Shown: positions 17,883 through 30,111, counted from the first letter of the stretch. The stretch: 64,000 bases of DNA from Catenulispora sp. EB89 (GCF_041261445.1 NZ_JBGCCU010000001.1:434001-498000); one strand, 5' to 3'. Numbers and translations are program-made. The notes: generated by a model not told the origin, from the sequence alone.

Positions 17883-17888
17883 TAGGTT
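17883..17888 (+). promoter_or_regulatory. -10 box TAGGTT of the LacI gene, probably leaderless
   Basis: TAGGTT ends 6 bases before the GTG start, so transcription would begin at or next to the start codon. No ribosome binding site is visible. The operator at 17851-17864 overlaps the expected -35 position, giving simple autorepression. Confidence 0.5.
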
Positions 17889-17894
17889 ACGAGC

Positions 17895-19001
17895 GTGTCC
17901 ACGCAGAGGTCAACACCCTCGCCGGCCCCGCGCCGCGTCGGCGCCACGCTGCAGCAGGTGGCCGACGCCGCGGGCGTCTCGCTGGCCACCGCCTCGCGAG
18001 TGCTGAACGGCAGCACCCGGATCGTGAACGCGGAGCTGAGCGAGCACGTGCGCGAGGTCGCCACCCGGCTGCGCTACGTCTCGAACGGCCCGGCGCAGGC
18101 TTTGGCGCGCGCGACGACGTCGCTGGTCGGGCTGCTCGTGCACGACGTCAACGACCCGTACTTCTCGGCCATCGCGGCCGGTGCGATGCGGGTGGCGCGC
18201 GAGCGGGACCTGCTGGTGATGGTCGCGAACACCTACCGCGAGCCGGCTCTGGAACTGGACTACATCACCCGCCTCGGGGCCCAGCGGGCCCGCGCGATCC
18301 TGGTCGCCGGCTCGCCGCCGGTGGACCCGGCGCTGGCCGAGCCGCTGCGCGAGCGGCTGCTGGACTACCAGCAGGGCGGCGGACGCGTGGTGACCATCGG
18401 CGACCAGGGGCCGGAGATCGACGCGGTGCTGCCGGCGAACGTACAGGGCGCGCGGGAAGCGGCGCTGCATCTGACCGGGCTGGGGCACCGCGAGATCGGG
18501 ATGGTCGTCGGGCCGCGCGGACTCGTCACGATCGCCGACCGCTCCGAGGGGTTTCGCAGAGGGCTGGCGGAGAGCGCGGGGGATCCGGTCGTCGCGCACG
18601 AGATCGAGGGCGACTTCACGCGCGACGGCGGATACGACGCCACCCGGCGGCTGCTGGCCGAGCATCCCGGGGTGACGGCGGTGTTCGCGATGGCGGACGT
18701 GATGGCCATCGGGGCGCTGGCCGCGCTGCGCGAGGCCGGGCGGCGCGTGCCGGCGGACGTGAGCCTGGTCGGCTTCGACGACCTGCCGATCTGCGCCGAT
18801 CTGGTGCCCGCGCTGACGACGGTGCGCGTCGATACCGAGGGCATGGGGGCGCAGGCTATGCGGATGGTGGTCGAGCCGGTCGCTGAGGCTGCCGAGGATG
18901 CAGAGAGCGCGGAGGGCACGGAGGGCGAGGCCGAGGGGCGCACCGTCGTGCACAGTGCTACTGAACTGATTGTGCGGGGGAGCACAGGGCCGCCCGCCTG
19001 A
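17895..19001 (+). CDS. LacI-family transcriptional regulator
   Basis: This 368-aa regulator has a helix-turn-helix at residues about 17-40 (ATLQQVADAAGVSLATASRVL) and an effector-binding domain with DVNDPYFSAIAAGAM and the dimer-interface motif VSLVGFDDLPICADLVPALTTV. A GTG start is used, apparently on a leaderless transcript. It is divergent from the Gfo/Idh-DUF993-isomerase operon, with one perfect operator between them. The C-terminus carries an acidic AEAAEDAESAEGTEGEAEG insertion before the last beta-strands. Confidence 0.88.
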   Translation: MSTQRSTPSPAPRRVGATLQQVADAAGVSLATASRVLNGSTRIVNAELSEHVREVATRLRYVSNGPAQALARATTSLVGLLVHDVNDPYFSAIAAGAMRVARERDLLVMVANTYREPALELDYITRLGAQRARAILVAGSPPVDPALAEPLRERLLDYQQGGGRVVTIGDQGPEIDAVLPANVQGAREAALHLTGLGHREIGMVVGPRGLVTIADRSEGFRRGLAESAGDPVVAHEIEGDFTRDGGYDATRRLLAEHPGVTAVFAMADVMAIGALAALREAGRRVPADVSLVGFDDLPICADLVPALTTVRVDTEGMGAQAMRMVVEPVAEAAEDAESAEGTEGEAEGRTVVHSATELIVRGSTGPPA

Positions 19002-19047
19002 GACTGTTCGCAGGACACGAATACATGGGGGTAATAGGGGTGGGGAA

Positions 19048-19959
19048 TTGAGTCTGCTCAGCGCTGAGGCCACGGCTGCCGGTGCGCCCGGAATCCTGGT
19101 CCCCGTCGTCCTGTCCGCGGCCTTTCTGCACGCGAGCTGGAACGCGATCCTCAAGTTCATCCCCGACAAGCTGACCGCCTCGCTGCTGATGACGCTGTCC
19201 GCCGGCGCGCTGGCCGGGCTCGGCCTGTTCTTCGTCCCGGCGCCGGCTCAGGCCTCGTGGGCGCTGCTGCTGGTGTCGGCGGCGCTGCACGTCGGGTACT
19301 TCCTGATGCTGATCAAGACCTTCGAGATCGGCGACTTCAACCAGGTCTATCCGCTGGCGCGCGGGTTGTCGCCGGTGGTGGTGGCGGGGTTCGCGACGCT
19401 GCTGGGCGATCCGATGTCGCGGCACCAGACGCTGGGCATCGCAGTGGTCTGCGGCGGGCTGACGGTGCTCGTGTTCTCCGCCGGGCGGCCGAAGCGGACA
19501 CAGGGCAAAGCCCTGTTCTGGGCGGCGATGACCGGGCTGTCGATCGCGACGTACACGGTCACGGACGGTGTCGCGGTGCGGCATTCGGGCACGGCGGCCG
19601 GGTACACGGTGTGGATGATGCTCGCCGAGAGCACGATGATGACGGCGGCCTGCGTGACGATCATGATGCGGCGGGGCGCGACAGGCGCGGCCGCAGGCTT
19701 CCGGGTGACACTTCGCAAGCTGAGCCGCGGCGATGTGGTGCGGGGCGTGATCGCGGGACCGTTGTCCTTCGTGGCCTACGGATTGGTGCTGTGGGCACAG
19801 ACGCGGGGCGCGCTCGCCGCGGTGTCGGCGTTGCGGGAGACGAGCGTGATCTTCGGGGCGGCGCTGGGCTCGGTGTTCCTGCGCGAGCCCTTCGGGCGGT
19901 ACCGGATCTTCGCCGCGGTGACGATCGCGAGCGGGATCCTGATCCTCGAAGCGGCATAA
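19048..19959 (+). CDS. EamA/DMT-family membrane transporter
   Basis: This 303-aa protein has about ten hydrophobic segments in two homologous halves, as in EamA (drug/metabolite) transporters. The halves meet near GRPKRTQGKALFWAAMTGL. The typical proline/glycine helix end is present in QVYPLARGLSPVVVAGF, and a final helix runs in RIFAAVTIASGILILEA. The TTG start at 19048 is preceded by GTGGGG; no ATG fits before the first helix. It lies 46 bases after the LacI gene and may be co-transcribed, suggesting transport of the metabolite of that locus (inference). Confidence 0.78.
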   Translation: MSLLSAEATAAGAPGILVPVVLSAAFLHASWNAILKFIPDKLTASLLMTLSAGALAGLGLFFVPAPAQASWALLLVSAALHVGYFLMLIKTFEIGDFNQVYPLARGLSPVVVAGFATLLGDPMSRHQTLGIAVVCGGLTVLVFSAGRPKRTQGKALFWAAMTGLSIATYTVTDGVAVRHSGTAAGYTVWMMLAESTMMTAACVTIMMRRGATGAAAGFRVTLRKLSRGDVVRGVIAGPLSFVAYGLVLWAQTRGALAAVSALRETSVIFGAALGSVFLREPFGRYRIFAAVTIASGILILEAA

Positions 19960-19987
19960 GGGCTCTGGCAGCGCCGCACAACCCGCG

Positions 19988-20118
19988 CACCGCAAGCAGT
20001 CTCGCCAGCCGGAATGCCGCAGCCTCGCGGGCGCCACGCCGCTAAACCCGCACCGCAAGCAGTCTCGCCAGCCGGATTGCCGCAGCCTCGCGGGCGCCGC
20101 GCCGCTAAACCCGCACCG
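19988..20118. repeat. 63-bp tandem duplication including a stop codon
   Basis: A 63-base unit starting CACCGCAAGCAGTCTCGCC occurs at 19988-20050 and 20051-20113 with a few mismatches; a third partial copy starts at 20114. Each unit ends with CCGCTAAACCCGCACC, which on the minus strand is the last codons and TAG stop of the response regulator gene. The gene's 3' end has therefore been copied outwards into the intergenic space. Confidence 0.85.
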
Positions 20119-20721
20119 CGTCCAAAGCCGCCCGCATCCGCACCACCCGGCGCTCCAGCCGCCCGACCGTCCCCTCGCGGCCGTCCTGGTCGACCAGCAG
20201 CGCCAGCGTCCCCTCGATGGCGCCGAGCCGGTTCGACAGCTCGTCCAGCATCCGCGGCGTCACCCCCGCCGCCTCGCGCAGCATCTCCGCCTGCTCCTTC
20301 AGCTGGCGGTTCTTGCGGTGCAGCTCGGCGAAGACGCCGACCTTCGCGCGCAGGACCCAGGGGTCGAAGGGTTTGGTCAGGTAGTCCGCGGCGCCGGCCG
20401 CGTAGCCGCGCAGGGTCTGGTGCGGGCCGTCGCCGGCGGCGGTGAGGAAGATGATCGGGGTGTCGCGGGAGCGTTCGCGCAGGCGGACGTGCGCGGCGAC
20501 CTCGAAGCCGTCCATGCCGGGCATGCGGACGTCCAGGAGGATCACCGCGAAGTCCTCGCGCAGGACCGCGCGCAGTGCCTGCTCGCCGGAGGACGCGGTG
20601 ATCAGCTCGTGGCCCAGGGAGCCCAGGATGGACTCCAGGGCCAGCAGGTTCTCCGGGCGGTCGTCGACCAGCAGGATCTTGATGTCGGCGTCGGCCGGCG
20701 TCGAGGCGCGGTGGGCGTCGG

Positions 20722-20725
<4 letters not shown>
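20105..20725 (-). CDS. response regulator with receiver domain and helical C-terminus
   Basis: This 206-aa protein starts with GTG at 20725, overlapping the stop of the hybrid kinase gene by 4 bases. The receiver domain (residues about 16-135) has the acidic pair in LVDDRP, phosphoacceptor D65 in VILLDVRMPGMDG, and the lysine in DYLTKPFDP. The C-terminal 70 residues are helical (coiled-coil-like) and not a known DNA-binding domain. It is probably a phosphotransfer or protein-interaction regulator acting with the upstream HAMP-array kinase and perhaps the nearby SpoIIE phosphatase. Confidence 0.85.
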
Positions 20726-24081
<3,356 letters not shown>

Positions 24082-24275
24082 CGCCGCGCCTCCTTGACAT
24101 GGGCGGCCGGCCCGCGTCCTGATGTGCGACGCCAGATGACTCTCAGTTCTCGCGGAGTCACCCGACGTGCGGCGGCGGCCGCCCGGTGTTCTCTCGGTCT
24201 GTCACAGTCTCGCAGATCGTTCGGGCGGAAACGGATGAACCATACGATTAGCCCGCGCAGACACGTGGGCCGGGT

Positions 24276-24281
24276 TAGGCT
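24276..24281 (+). promoter_or_regulatory. -10 box TAGGCT before the SpoIIE phosphatase gene
   Basis: TAGGCT ends 8 bases before the ATG at 24290, so the transcript should have almost no leader, and no ribosome binding site is seen. The -35 is not clear. Confidence 0.4.
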
Positions 24282-24289
24282 CGAACGCG

Positions 24290-25573
24290 ATGGCCCCTCG
24301 CACCCCCCGTACGTCTCTTCCCCGAGACCGCCCCGAAGAAGCGGTCCGGCTCACCCTGCTTTCCCAGGCTGGCGAACTCTTGTCCGGCACGCTAGACCGG
24401 CGCCGCCTGGCTGCGTTGGCCGCCCAGCTCATGGTGCCGAGGCTGGCCGACTGGGTGGCACTGTATCCGCCCGCGGATCACTCGAACGTGTCCTCTTCAT
24501 GGACGCCGGAACACATTTGGCACCGCGAAGAGCGCAGGTTGGACGCCCTGCGCTCGGCGCTGGACGGTTGGCGGCCGCCGCTGCCCGAGGAAAGTGGCAG
24601 GGCTCACATCACCGGTCCGGCGTACGGCGAGTGGCCCGTCCCGGTGGCCTCGCCCTACGGCCAGGCGCTGCCGATCCCGCTCACCGCGCGCGGCGTGTCG
24701 CTGGGCACCATGGTCCTCGGCGGCCCCGGCAAGGGCGGCTTCGCCGGCGCCACGGTGCCGCTGGCGACGGAGCTGGCGTCCCGGATCGCCGCCGCGCTGG
24801 ACAACGCGCGGCAGTACGCCGAACAGGTGGAGATCGTCCGGGGCCTGCAACGCTCGCTGCTGCCGCCCTCGCTGCCGACGGTGCCGGGCCTGGACATCGG
24901 CGTGGTCTACGAGGCCGCGTCCAACAGCGACGGCGTGCACGTCGGCGGCGACTTCTACGACGTGTTCCCGATCAGCCGGAAGGTCTGGGGCTTCGCGGTC
25001 GGCGATGTCTGCGGCACCGGTCCGGAGGCCGCCGCCCTGACCGGCCTGGCCCGGCACTCGCTGCGGCTGCTGGCCCGCGAGGGGCGCTCGCCGGTCACGG
25101 TGGTCGAGCGGCTGAACCAGGCGGTGTTGGAAGAGGGCGAACTCGCCGGCGACGCCGGCCGTTTCATCACCCTGCTGTACGGCGAGGTCGAACCCCGCCC
25201 CGACGGCTCGGCGCAGCTGGTGCTGGTCTGCGCCGGCCATCCGCTGCCGCTGATCCTGCGCCAGGACGGCAGCGTCCGCGCCGCCGCGAACCCGCAGCCC
25301 CTGCTCGGCGTCCTGCCGGACCCCACGCTGTACGCCGAGGACGTGGAACTGGGCGCCGGCGAAGTGCTGCTGGTCTACACCGACGGCGCGAGCGAGCGCC
25401 GCAACGGTCGGCTGATGCTCGGCGACGAGGGCGTGGCCGCGGCCCTGTCCGGCTGTTCGGGCATGACCGCGCCGGGGGTGGTGGCGCGGGTGCGGCAGGC
25501 GGTCGTGGACTTCGGATCGTCGGGGACACGGGACGACCTGGCGCTTTTGGCGCTGCGCGCCTACAAGGGCTGA
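24290..25573 (+). CDS. GAF-SpoIIE PP2C-type serine phosphatase
   Basis: This 427-aa cytoplasmic phosphatase has an N-terminal GAF-like domain (residues about 25-190) and a C-terminal SpoIIE-type PP2C domain. The latter carries VGGDFYDVF, AVGDVCGTGPEAA and DGASERRNGRLMLG with metal-binding aspartates. Such proteins dephosphorylate anti-anti-sigma factors in partner-switching pathways. It is divergent from the HAMP-array kinase gene across a 208-base gap, suggesting joint signalling (inference). Confidence 0.88.
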   Translation: MAPRTPRTSLPRDRPEEAVRLTLLSQAGELLSGTLDRRRLAALAAQLMVPRLADWVALYPPADHSNVSSSWTPEHIWHREERRLDALRSALDGWRPPLPEESGRAHITGPAYGEWPVPVASPYGQALPIPLTARGVSLGTMVLGGPGKGGFAGATVPLATELASRIAAALDNARQYAEQVEIVRGLQRSLLPPSLPTVPGLDIGVVYEAASNSDGVHVGGDFYDVFPISRKVWGFAVGDVCGTGPEAAALTGLARHSLRLLAREGRSPVTVVERLNQAVLEEGELAGDAGRFITLLYGEVEPRPDGSAQLVLVCAGHPLPLILRQDGSVRAAANPQPLLGVLPDPTLYAEDVELGAGEVLLVYTDGASERRNGRLMLGDEGVAAALSGCSGMTAPGVVARVRQAVVDFGSSGTRDDLALLALRAYKG

Positions 25574-25592
25574 GCAGCGGCGGACACGGGTG

Positions 25593-25624
25593 CGGTCCCG
25601 AACCGGGGGGACCGCTCGGGACCG
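25593..25624. terminator. putative hairpin terminator between convergent genes
   Basis: CGGTCCCGA (25593-25601) pairs perfectly with TCGGGACCG (25616-25624), with a 14-base loop, 20 bases after the phosphatase stop. There is no clear T-run. Confidence 0.45.
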
Positions 25625-25678
25625 CTGTCGGCTTTCGCCGTACTTCTATAGACGCCTGGCGCCTGTCTTCGGGTTGTA

Positions 25679-26674
25679 CTACGGCAAGCCCTTGACATCC
25701 GGCCCGGTCAGGGCCCGCACGAGGCTGTCGTCGGTCCACGGGACCGGGTCCAGGCTCGGACCGGCCACGAAGGCCGGGGGCATGTCCTGCTCGCCGATGA
25801 CGGTGCTGGCGAGGATCTGCACCGACGAGTGGTCGGGGAACACGCGCGCCGCGACCGTCACCACGCCGGCGGGGAGGTTCAGGGAGTGGGTGACTTCGAT
25901 GGAGGAGCCGTCGCTCTGGGGTGACTGTATGCAGGGCGACCACGTGGTCGGCTTCGGAACCTGGCTGCTGTTCACCACGCTGGCCAGGCCGCACGGCTTG
26001 TTCTTCACATTGACTTGTTGGCCGACGTCAGGGCCCATCGGGGTGATGGACACGTATCCGAAGGGGGTTGTCGGAACGAACGAGGTTCCCGGCTTGGGAA
26101 AGGACGAGATGTCGCCCTTCGGCGCCCAGAAGCCCCCCGCGTATATTTCGGCGTTCGTGACGCCGGGGGGTTCCGGGCCGGTGTCGAGCTTGTGCGGGCT
26201 GGTCTGCGTGCGGATGTGCCCCAAGGTCGGGTCGAGGCGTTGCAGGACGGTGTTGATCGTGGCGACGCCGACCGGGGACAGCGTGCCCTTCGTCGTCCCG
26301 TTGCCCGAGGCGGAACTCCACTCGGGACTGATCGCCAGGTATTTGGTGATGTCCACGTCGTGCCGCGTGGTCGCGCTCGTGTTGGGCGTCGTGGGTGTGG
26401 CGGGTGTCGTCGGTGGCGTGCCCGTCGTGGGCGGCGCGAGGGTGCTCCGGCCGTGGGAGGCGTTGCCGCCCAGCGTGCCGAAAGCGGTCGCGGACAGGCC
26501 CACCACCGCCAGCGCGGCCAGGGCTCCGGACGCCCGGACCCGGGTCCGGTGCCGGCCGCTCAGCCGGGCTGCCGCCTCGGCGTCGGGGTGCCATCGCGGT
26601 TCGTGCTGACCGGTCCGTACGCGGTCGAAGACGCCGCGGGCCCAGTCGTCCTCTCGGGATTCGAGTTCTGGCAT
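25679..26674 (-). CDS. single-pass membrane protein paired with SigE-family sigma factor
   Basis: This 331-aa protein has a 45-residue charged cytoplasmic N-terminus (ELESREDDWARGVFDRV), one membrane helix (about residues 49-70, SGALAALAVVGLSATAFGTLG), a Thr/Pro-rich linker and an exported domain of unknown fold. It starts 23 bases after the sigma factor gene ends, in the same direction, the usual position of an anti-sigma or signal-sensing partner. No zinc-binding anti-sigma motif is seen, so the role is inferred. A second protein of identical length and layout is at 31867-32862. Confidence 0.7.
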   Translation of the reverse strand: MPELESREDDWARGVFDRVRTGQHEPRWHPDAEAAARLSGRHRTRVRASGALAALAVVGLSATAFGTLGGNASHGRSTLAPPTTGTPPTTPATPTTPNTSATTRHDVDITKYLAISPEWSSASGNGTTKGTLSPVGVATINTVLQRLDPTLGHIRTQTSPHKLDTGPEPPGVTNAEIYAGGFWAPKGDISSFPKPGTSFVPTTPFGYVSITPMGPDVGQQVNVKNKPCGLASVVNSSQVPKPTTWSPCIQSPQSDGSSIEVTHSLNLPAGVVTVAARVFPDHSSVQILASTVIGEQDMPPAFVAGPSLDPVPWTDDSLVRALTGPDVKGLP

Positions 26675-26697
26675 GGGTTCGTCCCTAATGTGTGGTG

Positions 26698-27210
26698 TCA
26701 GTGTTCTCTGGCGACGGGCTCGAAGACCGTGCCGGCCAGCAGAGGGCGCAGCGCGGCAAGCCCTTTGGCGGCCTGGCTCTTGACGGTGCCCGCGGCGCAC
26801 CCCAAGAGCCCTGCCGTCTCCTCTATGCTCAGGTCCTCCCAGTACCGCAGGACCAGGACCGCGCGCTGGCGGGGCGGGATCCGGCGCAGCGCCGCGACCA
26901 GGATGTCGCGGTCGTCGCTGGGTCCGGTGCCCCGCGCCTCGACGTCCGGCAGGTACTCCGCCGGGGTCTCTCGCCGCCACTTGGAACGGCGGGTGTCGAT
27001 GTACACGCGGAAGAGCGTTGTGCGCAGGTAGGCGTCAAAGGAGTCCTGACGCCGGATACGCCGCCAGTGCAGATGGACCTTTACGAAGACGGCTTGGACG
27101 AGGTCCTCGGCAAGATGCCAGTCCCCGCACATCAGATAGGCGGTGCGCCGGAGTGCCGCGCCCTTGGCTGCGACGACTTCGGCGAACTCCGCCTCGTAGG
27201 ACCTGTCCAT
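26698..27210 (-). CDS. SigE-family (ECF) RNA polymerase sigma factor
   Basis: This 170-aa protein belongs to the actinobacterial SigE-family sigma factors. Region 2 has RTAYLMCGDWHLAEDLVQ and TTLFRVYIDTRR; region 4 has AVLVLRYWEDLSIEETAGLL and GTVKSQAAKGLAALRPLL, the helix-turn-helix for -35 recognition. It is followed by its membrane partner gene and preceded, in the same direction, by the CFA synthase-like gene 71 bases upstream. Region 3 is absent, as expected for ECF factors. Confidence 0.9.
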   Translation of the reverse strand: MDRSYEAEFAEVVAAKGAALRRTAYLMCGDWHLAEDLVQAVFVKVHLHWRRIRRQDSFDAYLRTTLFRVYIDTRRSKWRRETPAEYLPDVEARGTGPSDDRDILVAALRRIPPRQRAVLVLRYWEDLSIEETAGLLGCAAGTVKSQAAKGLAALRPLLAGTVFEPVAREH

Positions 27211-27281
27211 CCCCCCACCTCTCCACTGTTCCTGCGCTGGCAGGAGTTATACGGAAGTGGGGGGCTCCGGGGTTGCCCGGA

Positions 27282-28553
27282 TCAGCGCCTCGTATAAGCG
27301 AGCTGTGAGACCCCGAGGTAGCCGGAGGCGAATCCGGCCTCGCAGTAGGCCAGGTAGAACCGCCAGGTGCGGCGGAAGACCTCGTCGAAGCCGCGCGCGG
27401 CGACCTGCGGCCAGTTCTCCTCGAAGCGGTGGCGCCAGGCCCGCAGGGTGCGGGCGTAGTCCAGGCCGAAGTCGCGGCGGGCGGCCAGCCGCAGGTCGGC
27501 GGTGCCGGCGGCGTAGTCGAGCTCGTCGATCGAGGGGATCAGGCCGCCGGGGAAGATGTACTTGTGGATCCAGGAGTACGAGTCCTGGGTGGCGATCATG
27601 CGGTGGTGGGCCATGGTGATGGCCTGGATGGCGACGCGGCCGCCGCGGGTCAGGTTGCGCTCGATGGCCTGGAAGTAGTCCGGGAGGTAGCGGCGGCCGA
27701 CGGCCTCGATCATCTCCACCGAGACCACGGCGTCGAACGGCTGTTCCTCGGCCACCTCGCGGTAGTCGGCCAGCCGCACCTCGACCCGGTCGGCCAGGCC
27801 GGCCGCGGCCACGCGCTTGCGGGCCAGCTCCTGCTGCTCCTCGGACAGGGTCACGGTCAGGACCGTGGCACCGCGCTCGCCGGCCGCCTTGATCGCCAGC
27901 GCGCCCCAGCCGGAGCCGATCTCCAGCAGCCGCGTGCCCTTGCGGACGCCGGCCGCGTCGAGCATCGCGTCGATCTTGCGGAGCTGCGCGGCGTGCAGGT
28001 CGCCGGGGCCGTCGGCGTCGGCGACCGGGTCGAACAGCGCCGAGGAGTAGGTCATGGAGGCGTCGAGGAACGCCTCGAACATGTCGTTGGACAGGTCGTA
28101 GTGCGCGTGCGCGTTGTGCCGCGCCCCGCGCCGGTCGCCGTCCTGCTCGCGCGGCATGTGCTGGGCCGCCAGGCTGCGCATGCGGTGCAGCGGCCGGGGG
28201 ATCAGGTCCTCCAGCCGGGAGGCCAGCTCGGTGAGCAGCGCCACCAGCTCGTCGCCGGTCTCGGTGTCCCAGGCGCCGGTCTGGTAGGCCTCGCCGAAGC
28301 CGATGAGGCCGTCGGCGCCGAGCCGGTTCAGGAACTCCTGGGGCCGCCGCACCCGCAGCACGGGCCCGCCGCCGCCGGGGACGCCGGCTCCGGCCAGCGC
28401 CAGGCCGTTGGGGGCGACCACGGTCACCGGGATGTCTTTCAGCGCGTGGGTGAACAAACGTCGTGCGACGCGCGCACGGACCGGGCGGTCCGGGATGCGC
28501 GCGAGGTCCGGCCAGCGATCGGTGTCGATCAGCGGGATGGACTGGTGAGTCAT
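27282..28553 (-). CDS. cyclopropane-fatty-acyl-phospholipid synthase-family methyltransferase
   Basis: This 423-aa SAM-dependent methyltransferase of the CFA/mycolic cyclopropane synthase family modifies unsaturated acyl chains of membrane phospholipids. Visible motifs are the SAM-binding [15 protein letters not shown] (about residue 217), the family hallmark [10 protein letters not shown], and a C-terminal [13 protein letters not shown] with the expected catalytic-type cysteine. The N-terminal 100 residues form the helical lipid-binding part. It lies just upstream of the sigma factor gene and could be part of the same stress response (inference). Confidence 0.87.
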   Translation of the reverse strand: MTHQSIPLIDTDRWPDLARIPDRPVRARVARRLFTHALKDIPVTVVAPNGLALAGAGVPGGGGPVLRVRRPQEFLNRLGADGLIGFGEAYQTGAWDTETGDELVALLTELASRLEDLIPRPLHRMRSLAAQHMPREQDGDRRGARHNAHAHYDLSNDMFEAFLDASMTYSSALFDPVADADGPGDLHAAQLRKIDAMLDAAGVRKGTRLLEIGSGWGALAIKAAGERGATVLTVTLSEEQQELARKRVAAAGLADRVEVRLADYREVAEEQPFDAVVSVEMIEAVGRRYLPDYFQAIERNLTRGGRVAIQAITMAHHRMIATQDSYSWIHKYIFPGGLIPSIDELDYAAGTADLRLAARRDFGLDYARTLRAWRHRFEENWPQVAARGFDEVFRRTWRFYLAYCEAGFASGYLGVSQLAYTRR

Positions 28554-28617
28554 CTTTCCGCTCCGAGATCGGGGTCAGTCTCTGAACGCCTTCAGTAACG
28601 TAACACGCTCTTGATCG

Positions 28618-29382
28618 TTAAGCGCGGACCCGCCCGGCCGGGGTCAGGACTCGTTGTAAGCCCTCGGGGGCGGCCGCGTGGAAGGCCTCGACGATCAGGT
28701 CGGCGTAGCGCGGCGGCCGGGTCGCGGGCGCCTGCGCCGAGCCGGGTTGATCGAGGAGACACGTATGGCTGAACGCCAGGACGAGTCGATTCCAATCCCG
28801 GGCCCGGGACAGAAGCGTGTGGCCGGAGCCCGGCAGCACGATCCGCGCCACGTCGTGCCCCTCGGACCGGGCGCGCGCGGCGTACTCGTAGGAGGAACGC
28901 GGCGAGGTGACGCGGTCGCGCGTCCCGTGCGCCAGCAGCAGGCGCCGCCCGGCCAGCTGCGCGGTCGGCTCGCTCTCCGGCAGCCACGGCGCGAGGCCCA
29001 TGACCCCCACCACATTCGGCGCGTCGGCGGCGTTCACCACGGCCCGGCCGCCGAGCGAGTGACCGCCCAGCACGATCGGCACCTCGCCGTACCGCTCGGC
29101 CAGCAGCGCGGCGGCCCACCGCACATCCGGCACCGGCGCCCGCTCGTCCCCGTTCCACCCCTGATACCGGAAGCACATGGTGTGCACGGCCACCCCGCGC
29201 CCGGCCAGCCGCGGCGCCACCGCCCGCGCGATCATGCGCACCCGCGTCACCGCCCCGCCCCGCCGGTGCGGCGCCTGGTGCGAGCGCTCCTTGCCGCCGT
29301 GCGCGAGCAGGACGACGCCGACCACGCCGTCCCGGACCGGGCGGATCGGCGGGTCGAGGCGGGGTTCGGATTCCCTGCTCAC
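28618..29382 (-). CDS. alpha/beta hydrolase (dienelactone hydrolase-like)
   Basis: This 254-aa soluble hydrolase has the oxyanion region VVLLAHGG, the nucleophile elbow GGHSLGGRAV, an acid in HGTRDRVTSP and the histidine in PGSGHTLLSRA, the order of a complete catalytic triad. No signal peptide is present. The substrate is unknown. It is not obviously linked to either neighbour. Confidence 0.8.
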   Translation of the reverse strand: MSRESEPRLDPPIRPVRDGVVGVVLLAHGGKERSHQAPHRRGGAVTRVRMIARAVAPRLAGRGVAVHTMCFRYQGWNGDERAPVPDVRWAAALLAERYGEVPIVLGGHSLGGRAVVNAADAPNVVGVMGLAPWLPESEPTAQLAGRRLLLAHGTRDRVTSPRSSYEYAARARSEGHDVARIVLPGSGHTLLSRARDWNRLVLAFSHTCLLDQPGSAQAPATRPPRYADLIVEAFHAAAPEGLQRVLTPAGRVRA

Positions 29383-29456
29383 GGGAGCGAGGGTACCGCT
29401 GGGAGGTTCGCGGTGCGAAGCATCGTCTCAAGACCTGGGCGCGTGCGGGCGTTACG

Positions 29457-29855
29457 TCAGCCGTCAGTGAGCAGCTGGTACACGCGCTGTTTGCTGATAC
29501 CGAGGAGAGCCGCCGCGTCGACCACTTTCACGCCGGCGGCTTTGAGCCTGCGGGCGGATTCGCGGAGCTTGCGTTGTTCGGCCGCGGCGGCTTCGTCGCG
29601 GGCGGCGCGGGCCTGGACGACCTCGCTTATCGTGTCCTCCGCGTGATCCGGAAGGCGTACGTCCATCGTGACGGCGATGCGGTCCGGGGCGACATCGAGC
29701 ATCGTGGCGATCGCGTCGCGCGCCATGGTCCGGGCCTGTTCGTAGGTCCGTCCTTGCGTGTACACGCCCCGCAGATCCGGGACGGTGACCACCCACCAGT
29801 CGCCGTCCAGCTCGGCGATGGCGCGGTAGGCCTCAGGGGCCGCGGGTCCGGTCAC
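29457..29855 (-). CDS. hicB: HicB-like antitoxin with C-terminal DNA-binding helix
   Basis: This 132-aa protein has an N-terminal HicB fold (YRAIAELDGDWWVVTVPDLRG, then an AR-x-MARDAIATMLDV helix) that blocks the HicA toxin. Its C-terminal Arg/Ala-rich helix leads into a helix-turn-helix-like AAALLGISKQRVYQLL. It starts 4 bases inside the end of hicA, so the toxin gene comes first, as in many hicAB pairs. It should autoregulate via the AT-rich palindromes at 30047-30092. Confidence 0.85.
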   Translation of the reverse strand: MTGPAAPEAYRAIAELDGDWWVVTVPDLRGVYTQGRTYEQARTMARDAIATMLDVAPDRIAVTMDVRLPDHAEDTISEVVQARAARDEAAAAEQRKLRESARRLKAAGVKVVDAAALLGISKQRVYQLLTDG

Positions 29856-30040
29856 TGATTCGCCTCCTTGAGAATCTTCTTGGCCAGGAGCTCGGAGATC
29901 TCAGTGTGACGGGGGATCGTCATCTGGGTGGCCCCGACACGGTAGATGTCATGACTTCCGCCATGACGGACCAGCTCGAAGTCGACGTCTGCGGCCGCAG
30001 CGACGTCGGCGAGTGCTTTCAGCAGGTCACGCCGTTTCAC
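29852..30040 (-). CDS. hicA: HicA-like mRNA interferase toxin
   Basis: This 62-aa HicA-type toxin starts with GTG at 30040. It shows the HicA layout: N-terminal KRRDLLKAL, then ELVRHGGSHDIYRVG with the conserved Gly-Ser-His, and TIPRHTEI. Members cleave mRNA and tmRNA in a ribosome-independent manner. It is coupled to hicB by a 4-base overlap. Confidence 0.85.
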   Translation of the reverse strand: MKRRDLLKALADVAAAADVDFELVRHGGSHDIYRVGATQMTIPRHTEISELLAKKILKEANQ

Positions 30041-30046
30041 ACCGGG

Positions 30047-30092
30047 ATTCTAGAAAGATTAGATCCAGCTCTTCTAGTCTAGCTAGATATCT
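30047..30092. promoter_or_regulatory. AT-rich palindromic control region of hicAB
   Basis: The region is unusually AT-rich for this genome and contains TTCTAGAA, CTAGTCTAGCTAGA and several TCTAG/CTAGA copies directly before the hicA start. It is a likely operator for HicB autoregulation. TAATCT on the minus strand (30061-30056) is a possible -10. Confidence 0.5.
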
Positions 30093-30111
30093 TCACTCTC
30101 GCGAGCGAAAA

